In this document: positions 25,737 through 33,614 of the stretch, piece by piece | How positions within the stretch are numbered: the stretch's first letter is position 1 | Layout: every line of letters starts with the position of its first letter | Source of the DNA: Chloroflexota bacterium | GTDB taxonomy: Bacteria; Chloroflexota; Chloroflexia; Chloroheliales; Chloroheliaceae | Direction: 5' to 3' | Assembly (NCBI GenBank): GCA_028287745.1 | Contig: JAQBPB010000042.1 | Location: 1 to 64,000, forward strand | DNA: 64,000 nucleotides | Notes under the pieces: generated by a model | Database searches by the model: none | Told to the model about the DNA's origin: nothing | The model's input: only the letters and a program-made list of their open reading frames with translations | Program-made: the position numbers and the translations under genes

Positions 25737-26735
25737 ATGGAATTGCGATCACTTGGAAGGACCGGCGTCCTGGTTTCGCCATTATGCCTGGGCGCGATGA
25801 ATTTTGGCGGCCCCACCGGCGAAGAAGAAGCTAACCGCATCATTGACGCGGCGCTTGACCGGGGCATTAACTTTATTGATACGGCCAATGTCTATCACGG
25901 CGGCGAGAGCGAACGGGTGGTAGGTAAGGCGCTCAAGCGGAATGGCAAGCGCTCCCAGGTTGTGCTGGCTTCAAAAGGCTATAACCAGATGGGGCCGGGG
26001 CCAAACGATAAAGGGCTTTCCCGCTATCATATTATCCAGGCGGTGGAAGATTCTCTTAAAAGGTTAGAGACCGACCATATTGACCTCTACCAGTTACACC
26101 GCCCTTCGTTTTCTATTCCGCAGGACGAAACTTTGCGCGCCCTGGATGACCTGGTCCGGCAGGGTAAAATCCGCTACATCGGGACTTCCACTTTCCCGGC
26201 CTGGAAGATTATGGAAGGGTTGATGGTAAGTGAAAAGCACAATCTGTCGCGCTATATCTGCGAGCAGCCGCCCTATAACATTCTCGACCGCCGGATTGAA
26301 AATGAGCTGGTCCCGTTCTGCGAGCAGCACGGGTTGGGGTTAATTCCATGGTCGCCGATAGCCGGTGGTATTCTCGGCGGGCGCTACCCGAAGGGCCAGG
26401 CCCTGCCGGAAGGCTCACGCGCGGCCGGAATGCCGGTGATGGCAGCCCGGATTACCCCGCGCAACCAGCAAATTGCCGAACGCTTGCAAGAAATCGCCCA
26501 GGAGCGAGATATGAACGCCGCTCAACTGGCCTTATTGTGGGTCAAGGACCAACCCGGTATCACAGCGCCAATTACCGGACCGCGCACCTTTGCGCATTTC
26601 GAGGAAGCCGCCCATGTCCTTGACCAGAAGCTGGACGACACCGCCCGCCGCCTGATTGATGAACTGAACCCGCCGGGCTCGGCTGTTTCCGATTTCTTCA
26701 ACAGCAGCGGTTGGATGAAGATGAAGGTCGGTTAA
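25737..26735 (+). CDS. Aldo/keto reductase
   Basis: 332 aa, with AAGGGGAG upstream. The AKR tetrad is visible: Asp in NFIDTANVY, Tyr in the same segment, Lys in VVLASKGYN and His in LYQLHRP. The C-terminal NADPH region includes ITGPRTFAHFEEA. Similar to YghZ/Tas-like AKRs. Monocistronic, under module H, divergent from the LigK-type aldolase. It could reduce an aromatic aldehyde or a 2-oxoacid intermediate; substrate inferred only from regulon membership. Confidence 0.9.
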   Translation: MELRSLGRTGVLVSPLCLGAMNFGGPTGEEEANRIIDAALDRGINFIDTANVYHGGESERVVGKALKRNGKRSQVVLASKGYNQMGPGPNDKGLSRYHIIQAVEDSLKRLETDHIDLYQLHRPSFSIPQDETLRALDDLVRQGKIRYIGTSTFPAWKIMEGLMVSEKHNLSRYICEQPPYNILDRRIENELVPFCEQHGLGLIPWSPIAGGILGGRYPKGQALPEGSRAAGMPVMAARITPRNQQIAERLQEIAQERDMNAAQLALLWVKDQPGITAPITGPRTFAHFEEAAHVLDQKLDDTARRLIDELNPPGSAVSDFFNSSGWMKMKVG

Positions 26736-26811
26736 ACCTGACCGGCAGCGCTTTTGCCAGGTAGCGGAAGGGCTAGCGGCGACACATTACCATTAAAACT
26801 TGCATTTTGCA

Positions 26812-26846
26812 CCAGCCCGGCAATTAAGCCTTAATTGCCGGGCTGG
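26812..26846. terminator. Long hairpin after the aldo/keto reductase
   Basis: A 17-bp perfect inverted repeat (26812-26828 with 26830-26846, CCAGCCCGGCAATTAAG and its complement). There is no T-run, so termination is probable but not certain. Between here and 27221 only module I and leader sequence are seen. Confidence 0.6.
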
Positions 26847-26983
26847 CTCCCTCTCACCCTCACCAATTAGCCCCAATCAAGCCTTTCGAGCTGCAACAAC
26901 TTAATCACCAGGGCCAAAAGGTAAATAAACGACATATCCCCAATCCGGTTATAATTAAGGAGTAGTACTATTCCAGGGCTTCT

Positions 26984-27048
26984 ATATCTCAAAAATATAT
27001 TTCAAGACAAAAAGCATATTGGACATATTGAATGCCTGCCTTTAGAAT
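26984..27048 (+). promoter_or_regulatory. LysR-type promoter module I
   Basis: ATAT-N7-ATAT (26984-26998), 20 bases, -35 TTGGAC (27019-27024), 18 bases, -10 TAGAAT (27043-27048). It drives Rieske paralogue 5 and probably the DUF1330 gene, with a leader of about 165 nt. Confidence 0.84.
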
Positions 27049-27221
27049 ATTTTTAACATACCACTTAGTCACGAGCTATAAGTTACTAAAGCAGCTACTT
27101 TAGTCTATTACAATTAAATCTGAGATGCAGTGTTGCCTTATTTTCTCAGCCGGATTAAAGCCGGGAGTAACTTTAATCCGGATAAATATAATACCGTAGT
27201 TACCAAGGAGAGAAATCAAAG

Positions 27222-28457
27222 ATGCTAAGCAAAGAACAGAATGAACTGTTAACGAAAGTAGGACCGGGCACCCCCATGGGAGCCGCCTTACGCCAGTTCT
27301 GGGCTCCCGCCATCCGGTCGGCCAACCTGGAAGTAGATTGCGCGCCTACCAGGGTGCGGTTGTTCGGACAGGACTTTGTGGCCTTCCGGGATAGCAACGG
27401 CCGGGTCGGCTTCCTGGATGAAGGTTGCCCGCACCGGGGCGTGTCGCTGGCCCTGGGCCGTAACGAGGATTGCGGGCTGCGCTGTATCTTTCACGGCTGG
27501 AAAATCAACGTGGATGGTCAGGTGGTCGAAGTCCCTTCCGAACCGGCGGGCTCTAACCTGGCTTCCAAAATTAAGGTCAATCACTACCCGGTGCGCGAAG
27601 AAGGCGGTATCGTCTGGGTCTGGCTGGGTAAGGGCGCGGAACCTCCGCAGTTCCCGGCTTTTGGCTTTATGAACCAGCCGCTTGAAAATGTCGTACCACG
27701 TAAAGCGATTGTCCACTGCAACTGGGTCCAACTGGTCGAAGGTTTGCTCGACTCCTCCCATGTAACTTCTTTGCACAAGACCTGGCTGCCTACAGGTAAA
27801 GATGTATTGAGCGGCCCGAATGCCGGTATGATGGGCGCGATGGCGCCGGTCTATGAGATCGAAGAACGCCCTTACGGCTATATGGCTAATGCTCAACGCC
27901 GCCTGGCCGACGGTACTCAGGTCAACCGCAAGACTGAATATGTCCTGCCGTTCTTCTGCCTTATTCCCAGCACCCTGCGCACTCTTTTTGGTGTAGCTAT
28001 GGTAGTGCCGGTGGATGACGAAACCACTTTCTTCTGGGATTTGTCCTGGAGTACCGAGGGGCCGATTGACGCGTCCACCATCGACAAATTACGCAATGCC
28101 GGTACAATGGGCCTTGACCCGGATAACACTTATGAACCCTGCTTTGGGGCTGATAAGGTCTGGGGCCAGGACCGCGAACTGATGAAGCAGGGTTTCTACT
28201 CGGGCTTCCAGGCGCTGCCTATCGAGGATTTCGTGGTGCAGGAGAGCCAGGGGATTTTCGCCGACCGCTCTAAAGAACACCTGGGCGCCAGCGATATAGC
28301 TATAATCCGGATGCGCCGCTTGCTGTTGGATATGGCAAAGACCTACCAGGAAACTTCGTCCCTGCCCATTCACCAGCAGAATATTGATTACGCTAAAATC
28401 CGGCCGGTCCATGAGGTTCTTTCCGCTACCGGGCAGCAAATTGAGATTTATGTTTAA
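27222..28457 (+). CDS. Rieske non-haem iron oxygenase, alpha subunit (paralogue 5)
   Basis: 411 aa, with AAGGAGAG upstream. CPH...CIFH Rieske ligands and the LLDSSHVTSLH iron motif. It shares an almost identical Rieske-domain segment with paralogue 4 although the genes lie 3.8 kb apart. The catalytic domain is closest, by eye, to paralogues 1 and 4 (FCLIPSTLRTL, NRKTEYVLP). Followed after 68 bases by a DUF1330 gene in the same orientation. Confidence 0.93.
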   Translation: MLSKEQNELLTKVGPGTPMGAALRQFWAPAIRSANLEVDCAPTRVRLFGQDFVAFRDSNGRVGFLDEGCPHRGVSLALGRNEDCGLRCIFHGWKINVDGQVVEVPSEPAGSNLASKIKVNHYPVREEGGIVWVWLGKGAEPPQFPAFGFMNQPLENVVPRKAIVHCNWVQLVEGLLDSSHVTSLHKTWLPTGKDVLSGPNAGMMGAMAPVYEIEERPYGYMANAQRRLADGTQVNRKTEYVLPFFCLIPSTLRTLFGVAMVVPVDDETTFFWDLSWSTEGPIDASTIDKLRNAGTMGLDPDNTYEPCFGADKVWGQDRELMKQGFYSGFQALPIEDFVVQESQGIFADRSKEHLGASDIAIIRMRRLLLDMAKTYQETSSLPIHQQNIDYAKIRPVHEVLSATGQQIEIYV

Positions 28458-28525
28458 CTTTTTATGATTAACGTGGGGGCGGCTGAAGCGCCCCTGCGTT
28501 TATTTAGGGATAAAAGGAGCTTATA

Positions 28526-28813
28526 ATGGCCGCGTATGTCATTGCGAATATTGATGTAAAAGACCCCGAAGGTTATGCCGGTTACAGTAAACTGGCGCGC
28601 CCGGCAATAGAAAAATATGGCGGTAAAGCCATTGTCCGGAATGGGGAAGTTGATGTTAAGGAAGGCTCCTGGGTACCGAAAAGACTGGTAATCTTGCAGT
28701 TCGAGTCAATGGAACAGGCCCGCAAATTTTACGACTCTCCGGAGTACCGGGAAGCCCGTGCCATTCGCGAAAAGTTTTCCTCCGCCGAGTTCTTGCTTAT
28801 AGACGGGGTATAA
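28526..28813 (+). CDS. DUF1330 family protein
   Basis: 95 aa, with AAAAGGAG before the ATG. Short ferredoxin-like (dimeric alpha/beta barrel) fold: AAYVIANIDVKDPEGYAGY, a central KRLVILQFESMEQARKFYDS, and the C-terminal SAEFLLIDGV. DUF1330 members have no settled function; related small barrels are monooxygenases or isomerases. It appears co-transcribed with Rieske paralogue 5 from module I, so it may be an auxiliary or isomerase step in aromatic catabolism. Confidence 0.88.
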   Translation: MAAYVIANIDVKDPEGYAGYSKLARPAIEKYGGKAIVRNGEVDVKEGSWVPKRLVILQFESMEQARKFYDSPEYREARAIREKFSSAEFLLIDGV

Positions 28814-28900
28814 GATTTTACCAGGTCTTTCAGCCGGTATTTGAAAAACCTGCCGGGCTGCACCGGCAGGTATCGCCACCCAATGCTATTACATAGTTCC

Positions 28901-28949
28901 TAAAAATAAGTAGGGAATGAAACCTGGTTTCATTCCCTACTTATTTTTA
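28901..28949. terminator. Bidirectional terminator between convergent genes
   Basis: A near-perfect 24-bp stem (28901-28924 with 28926-28949, including AAGTAGGGAATGAAACC) with A-rich and T-rich ends. It separates the module I operon from the convergent paralogue 6. A smaller CCTGCCGG hairpin lies just upstream. Confidence 0.9.
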
Positions 28950-28997
28950 CAGGCAGCCGGGGAGGCTGCCTGAAGTCCCTACCGAATTTAGAAAAGT

Positions 28998-30218
28998 TTA
29001 GTTCTTTACCGCGCCGCCCAGGATAACTTCGTGGCTGCCGTGAATCTGGTCGTAGGCGATTTGCTGGTCCAGGCTGCGGGGTGTCTTACCGTCCTGGTAA
29101 TCTTTGGCCATGTCCAGTAGAATCCGGCGCATGCGGATTACGGCCACATCACTGGCGCCCAGGTGTTCTTTAGAACGGTCGGCGAAAACCCCCTGACTTT
29201 CCTGGACGGCAAAATCCTCAATGGGGATAGCGGTGAAGCCGGAAAAGTTGCCCTGCTTCATCAGCTCGCGGTTCTGGCCCCAGACCTGGTCCGCTGTGCC
29301 ACGTGGGAAATAGATGTCATCCGGGTCAGGACCCAGGGTGCCGATACCGGCCACTGCGTCATAGGACTCGGCATCAATCGGGTTTTCGGTATCCCAGCTA
29401 ATGTTCCAGTAAATACAATATTCATCATCAATGGGAACGGCTATCGTGATCGAGTGAATGGTCTTGAGGGCGCTGGGAATGATAGTGGCCCAGGGCAGGA
29501 TGTATTCGGTCGCCCGGTTGACCTGGGTTCCATCCGGCCAGGCCCGTTTGGCATTAGCCATAAAGCCGTAAGGGCGTTCCTCGATTTCGTAACGGGGAGC
29601 CATATCGCCCATCATACCGGGAAAGGTGCCCTGGGTGGAGTTATCTTTAGGCAACCAGGTCTTATGCAAAGCGGTGACGTGGGCCGAGTCTAGAAAACCC
29701 TCCAGAATTTGCACCCAGTTGCAGTGTACAATCCCTTTTCTTACCAGGACCTGTTCCACCGGCAAGGTCGTAAATTCAATATTGGGAAAGGGGGAGGGTT
29801 GTTCTCCCTGGCCCAACCAGACCCAGATTACGCCTCCGGCATCGCGCACCGGGTAGTGATTGACCTTAATTTTGGAAGCCAGGTTAGAACCGGCCGGTTC
29901 GGAAGGGACTTCGACCACCTGACCATCCACGTTGATTTTCCAGCCGTGAAAGATGCAACGCAGGGCGCAATCCTCGTTTCGAGCCAGGGCCAGCGATACG
30001 CCCCGGTGCGGGCAACCTTCATCCAGGAAGCCGACCCGGCCATCACTACCCCGGAAGGCGACAAAATTTTCGCCAAATAAGCGTACCCGTTCCGGCGCGC
30101 CACCCGCTTCAAGTTTGGCGGAACGCAAGGCCGGTACCCAGAACTGGCGCAGCATATTACCCATCGGGGTTCCCGGGCCGACCCGGCACAGCAGTTCATT
30201 ACTCTCTTTATTTAACAT
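28998..30218 (-). CDS. Rieske non-haem iron oxygenase, alpha subunit (paralogue 6)
   Basis: 406 aa, with AAAGGAG upstream. Rieske motif CPHRGVSLALAR...CIFH and iron motif FLDSAHVTALH, a little different from the LLDSSHV form of the other five. It is the most diverged paralogue (GEQPSPFPNIEF). It is the only Rieske gene with no promoter module upstream; instead a MarR-like regulator lies divergently at 30.8 kb. It may therefore respond to another signal. Confidence 0.92.
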   Translation of the reverse strand: MLNKESNELLCRVGPGTPMGNMLRQFWVPALRSAKLEAGGAPERVRLFGENFVAFRGSDGRVGFLDEGCPHRGVSLALARNEDCALRCIFHGWKINVDGQVVEVPSEPAGSNLASKIKVNHYPVRDAGGVIWVWLGQGEQPSPFPNIEFTTLPVEQVLVRKGIVHCNWVQILEGFLDSAHVTALHKTWLPKDNSTQGTFPGMMGDMAPRYEIEERPYGFMANAKRAWPDGTQVNRATEYILPWATIIPSALKTIHSITIAVPIDDEYCIYWNISWDTENPIDAESYDAVAGIGTLGPDPDDIYFPRGTADQVWGQNRELMKQGNFSGFTAIPIEDFAVQESQGVFADRSKEHLGASDVAVIRMRRILLDMAKDYQDGKTPRSLDQQIAYDQIHGSHEVILGGAVKN

Positions 30219-30308
30219 TGGCTAAACTCCTTTTATAAGACCGTAGTTACCGGGTCCCAGATAACTTTTGCTGTAGGGCTAAATTGGCAGCAATAACGCC
30301 GGTGCCGC

Positions 30309-30342
30309 CAGGCTTCCCTGCTAGACAGGCTTCCCTGCTGGA
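30309..30342. repeat. Two tandem 17-bp repeats upstream of Rieske paralogue 6
   Basis: CAGGCTTCCCTGCTAGA (30309-30325) is followed directly by CAGGCTTCCCTGCTGGA, one difference. It lies about 90 bp upstream of the Rieske start, in the divergent region shared with the MarR-like gene, so it could be an operator. Three copies of TTGCAACAG (30582, 30592, 30678) lie nearer the regulator. Nothing else is seen in 30219-30834. Confidence 0.6.
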
Positions 30343-30834
30343 CAGTCTGACAGGGCCATACCCGGAAGGGCCGGGGTATTTTAGATACAGCCTTGCTTGA
30401 TGGCTCCGCTACACTTTTTAATGATTTATCTTGCCTGGAAGATAAACTATTCTACCAGCCGTTTAAAACCCTGTCAATAGCGGGTTTCGGATTAATAACG
30501 GCTTTAATCAGTGGGGAATCCAGCTAAATGGGCCAGGAAGATAGTTTTCAGGTTGATTTAGTTAAGAAAGTCCGGGTGTTCTTGCAACAGATTGCAACAG
30601 TAACCGGCGGTAAAGTGCGAAGGTTTGCCAGGTTTCCGGTATCTTCCGGTCTTACAGGCGGTAAAATTTTGACGTATTTGCAACAGTTTAATATACTTGA
30701 TTGAGCTAAAGGAGAAATTAAGGTAAAAACCAAATGGCCGGAAGGCGCCCTACCGCCTATGCATATAGGGAAATTAAGGGTTTCCGGTTAACAGGCAAAT
30801 AAATATTAGTAAGGGTTCGCAACCGGGGGTTAAA

Positions 30835-31815
30835 GTGACGAGGCAATTAGCGGGTGAAACCTTCCTGAATACGGAAGAGGTCAAAGAAAAGTTTGGGTGG
30901 TCGCGGGATAGCTTATATCGCTTTCACCGCCAGGGTCTGACACACCCCCAGAAATTCCTGGGCGATAAAAAAACTTACTGGGCCGCTGCCAGGCTGGAAG
31001 CCTTAAAATCCAGCATCTTTGAACGCGGTAAAGCCGCGCCGGGACCGCAGGTAGCCCCTGACGCCTCCCCCTTAATTTCCCCAGAGGGCACCGGGCCGGT
31101 TAAAGTAGAGCAGGCCGGGTTGCCTGTTTCACCCGACCCTGCTATTTCAAAGGCAGCCGGTGTCGTGTCACCGCCGGAACGCGATTTAGCGGTCCTGCAG
31201 GTCTGGCTGAATAATTACCCGGATTTGAGCGGGCCGGAAAAGCAAGAAATCTGGCAGATTGCCCATAAAAGGGCTGTTTGTGCGCCGGAATTAGAAACCT
31301 TGAGGCCGGAAGAACCCGATTTTACCGACAGGCTGCTGGAAGATTGGAAACGGGAGCGGCCCGAGATTGATGAAAATCTTTTTGCGCTCTTTGGGCGGCT
31401 CCAGCGGGCCGGACGGTCGTTCGACCGGGATGTCGAACGCGCCCTCGATTCGCACGGGCTTAAACCGGGTGAGTTTATAGTGCTGGCGGCCCTGCGGCGG
31501 GCCGGGCCACCTTACGCCCTGACGCCTACCGAATTGTTCCGGTCCTTGCTGATTACCTCCGGCACGATTACCAAGCGGCTGGCCCGGCTGGAAGCCCGCC
31601 GCCTGGTGGAGCGGCGGCCTGACCCTGAAGACGGGCGCGGCTCCAGGGTCTACCTGACCCGGCAAGGTAAAGAACTGGTTGATGCCGCTGTAGCCTCGCC
31701 CGGTGAAGAACCTTACCGGTGGCTCCAAAGGGTATTGACGCCTTTAGAACGCAAGCTGCTGGAAAGATTTCTGCGAAAGATGTTGAAAGAGCGCGAGTCG
31801 GAGCATCTTTCCTGA
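30835..31815 (+). CDS. MarR-like regulator with an extra N-terminal DNA-binding-like domain
   Basis: 326 aa from GTG 30835, about twice the usual MarR length. Residues 10-60 (FLNTEEVKEKFGWSRDSLYR) resemble a MerR/excisionase-type helix-turn-helix. Residues 65-110 are a Pro/Ala-rich linker. The C-terminal 150 residues form a MarR domain: GLKPGEFIVLAALRRAG, TSGTITKRLARLEARRLVER, and the wing DPEDGRGSRVYLT. Divergent from Rieske paralogue 6, the likely target. The two-domain build is unusual. Confidence 0.82.
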   Translation: MTRQLAGETFLNTEEVKEKFGWSRDSLYRFHRQGLTHPQKFLGDKKTYWAAARLEALKSSIFERGKAAPGPQVAPDASPLISPEGTGPVKVEQAGLPVSPDPAISKAAGVVSPPERDLAVLQVWLNNYPDLSGPEKQEIWQIAHKRAVCAPELETLRPEEPDFTDRLLEDWKRERPEIDENLFALFGRLQRAGRSFDRDVERALDSHGLKPGEFIVLAALRRAGPPYALTPTELFRSLLITSGTITKRLARLEARRLVERRPDPEDGRGSRVYLTRQGKELVDAAVASPGEEPYRWLQRVLTPLERKLLERFLRKMLKERESEHLS

Positions 31816-31847
31816 CCTCTCCAACTCGCCCAGGGCTGCTGACCGGT

Positions 31848-32516
31848 TTAGCGTAAGTTGCGCCGGGCTATAACCAGGCCGCCCAGGCCCGCTGCCAGGA
31901 AGATGCCCAGGCAAGCCGGTAAAATCCAGAACAGGTTATTGCTCGAAGAGGAAGCGCCGCCCAGGCCGGAGGCCGGGAGGTTGGCGGGTGCCGCACTCAG
32001 GACCGCGCAGGCAATCCGGGCCCCGCTGTTACCGGCCGGGTCGGTCTTTTGGTCATCAGCATTGGCGTGAATTACCAGGGCGGCCCCATTTTGTCCGATT
32101 AACTTATTCGGCCCGTCCATAAGGCTAATTTGCTGTGAAGTTGCCGTAAAAGTGCCGCTGCCCCCGGCCGGGACCACCAGGTTTGGTAAATCCCCGGCAT
32201 GCCCGCCATCCGGGTTGTCCAGGCCGTGTTTGTGGGAAGTAGGGTTGAAATGCCCGGCCGCCGACGCAAAATCAGGACCCTCACACTTACCGACCGCATG
32301 AAAGTGGATGCCGTGAGTACCTGGCGGCAAATTGTTATATTTCACCTCTAACCTGACGGTGCTGTCATTAGTCTGAGTCAGGTTGACCGTCCCTAGAGCC
32401 TTACCGTCTTTGTCCTTGATTTCGCCCGTTGCGGTCTGGCCCGCCGCCAGGCTGGTACTCAAAGTAAAAGTCATAAACATCGCAATAACCATGACCAGGG
32501 AAACCAGTTTTTTCAT
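31848..32516 (-). CDS. sodC: Exported Cu/Zn superoxide dismutase with C-terminal anchor
   Basis: 222 aa from ATG 32516, with AAGGAAAG upstream (a TTG one codon earlier is possible). N-terminal signal peptide to about residue 25. SOD motif GTHGIHFHAVGKCEG gives the copper His pair; AAGHFNPTSHKHG and GGHAGDLPN give the zinc/copper ligands; AALVIHANADD gives the last His. The tail reads LPASG, a Ser/Asn-rich spacer, a hydrophobic helix and RRNLR, like a sortase-type or membrane anchor. It removes superoxide outside the membrane. Confidence 0.9.
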   Translation of the reverse strand: MKKLVSLVMVIAMFMTFTLSTSLAAGQTATGEIKDKDGKALGTVNLTQTNDSTVRLEVKYNNLPPGTHGIHFHAVGKCEGPDFASAAGHFNPTSHKHGLDNPDGGHAGDLPNLVVPAGGSGTFTATSQQISLMDGPNKLIGQNGAALVIHANADDQKTDPAGNSGARIACAVLSAAPANLPASGLGGASSSSNNLFWILPACLGIFLAAGLGGLVIARRNLR

Positions 32517-32663
32517 CAAACTTTCCTTTCTTTATTTAAGAAACTATAAGAAACCTTATAAGAAAAACAAACTACTGATTTGAGGCAAATCTGAAGACAG
32601 GTTCGAGAAATAACGCTTGCTATTGCAAATAGATTTACTTCATAAATTGTTCCAGGGGTTAGA

Positions 32664-33542
32664 TTAAGCCCGCACACCCGTTTCGGCTTTAATCGCTACG
32701 AGGTAGGCTTCTTCCAGGCTCGGTTCCACTACCCGTGCGTCAGGGTGCGGCCGGGTAGGGCTGATGACGTTTAGCAACAAACCGTCCCGCTGTGCCACTA
32801 AGGTGCTGACCTGGTGTTCGGCCTGAAGGCGCTGGGCGTTATGCTGGTCGGTTTGTACCGACCAGACCTGGCCGCTGGCCGCTACAAGCAGCTTTTCAGG
32901 TGTTGTATCGGCCAGCATTTTACCCTGGCGCAGGATTACCAGGCGGGAGGCTACCGCTTCCACATCGCTGATGATGTGTGTTGAAAGGATAATCAGGCGG
33001 CTGGTAGTCAGGCTGGCTAACAGGGTCCGGAAGCGCACCCGTTCCTGGGGGTCAAGACCGGCGGTCGGCTCATCCACGATTAAAAGTTCGGGATCGTTCA
33101 AAAGGGCCTGGGCAATACCGACCCGCTGCTTCATACCGCCTGAGAAGCCGCCCAATTTCCGGTCGGCCTCCTTCTGGAGGTTAACCAGTTCCAGCACTTC
33201 ATCTACCCGGCGCCGCGCCAGTTCTTTGGGCAACCCTTTCATGGCCGCCAGGTAGCGCAGGAAACGCCGGGCCGTAAATTCCGGGTACAAACCGAAATCC
33301 TGCGGCAAGTATCCCAGGATTTGCCGGACCTGCTGGCCGTGAGTGCGGGTATCCAGCCCATCCCAGGTTACCCGGCCTTCGGTCTGGGGTAACAGGGTAG
33401 AGATAATTCGCATGAGCGTTGTCTTACCCGCCCCGTTTGGCCCGACCAGCCCCACCATTCCCGGTTCAAAGCGCAGTGAAACATCCTTTAGCGCCCAGTT
33501 TTGGTCGTATCGTTTGGATAAATTTTCAATGATAAGTTCCAT
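32664..33542 (-). CDS. ABC transporter ATPase (ABC-2 type exporter)
   Basis: 292 aa. Walker A GPNGAGKTT, signature FSGGMKQRVGIAQAL, Walker B LLIVDEPTAGLDP, His switch ILSTHIISDVE; then about 80 residues of accessory C-terminal domain. Last gene of the operon that starts with the ECF sigma factor. It pairs with the two membrane proteins upstream to export an unknown substrate. Confidence 0.92.
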   Translation of the reverse strand: MELIIENLSKRYDQNWALKDVSLRFEPGMVGLVGPNGAGKTTLMRIISTLLPQTEGRVTWDGLDTRTHGQQVRQILGYLPQDFGLYPEFTARRFLRYLAAMKGLPKELARRRVDEVLELVNLQKEADRKLGGFSGGMKQRVGIAQALLNDPELLIVDEPTAGLDPQERVRFRTLLASLTTSRLIILSTHIISDVEAVASRLVILRQGKMLADTTPEKLLVAASGQVWSVQTDQHNAQRLQAEHQVSTLVAQRDGLLLNVISPTRPHPDARVVEPSLEEAYLVAIKAETGVRA

Positions 33543-33614
33543 CTTTTTCTTTCCGGCTTACTATTTTATTGCTTAAATTCCGGTCTACACACTCTTTTTA
33601 TCCGGTCAGCCCGG

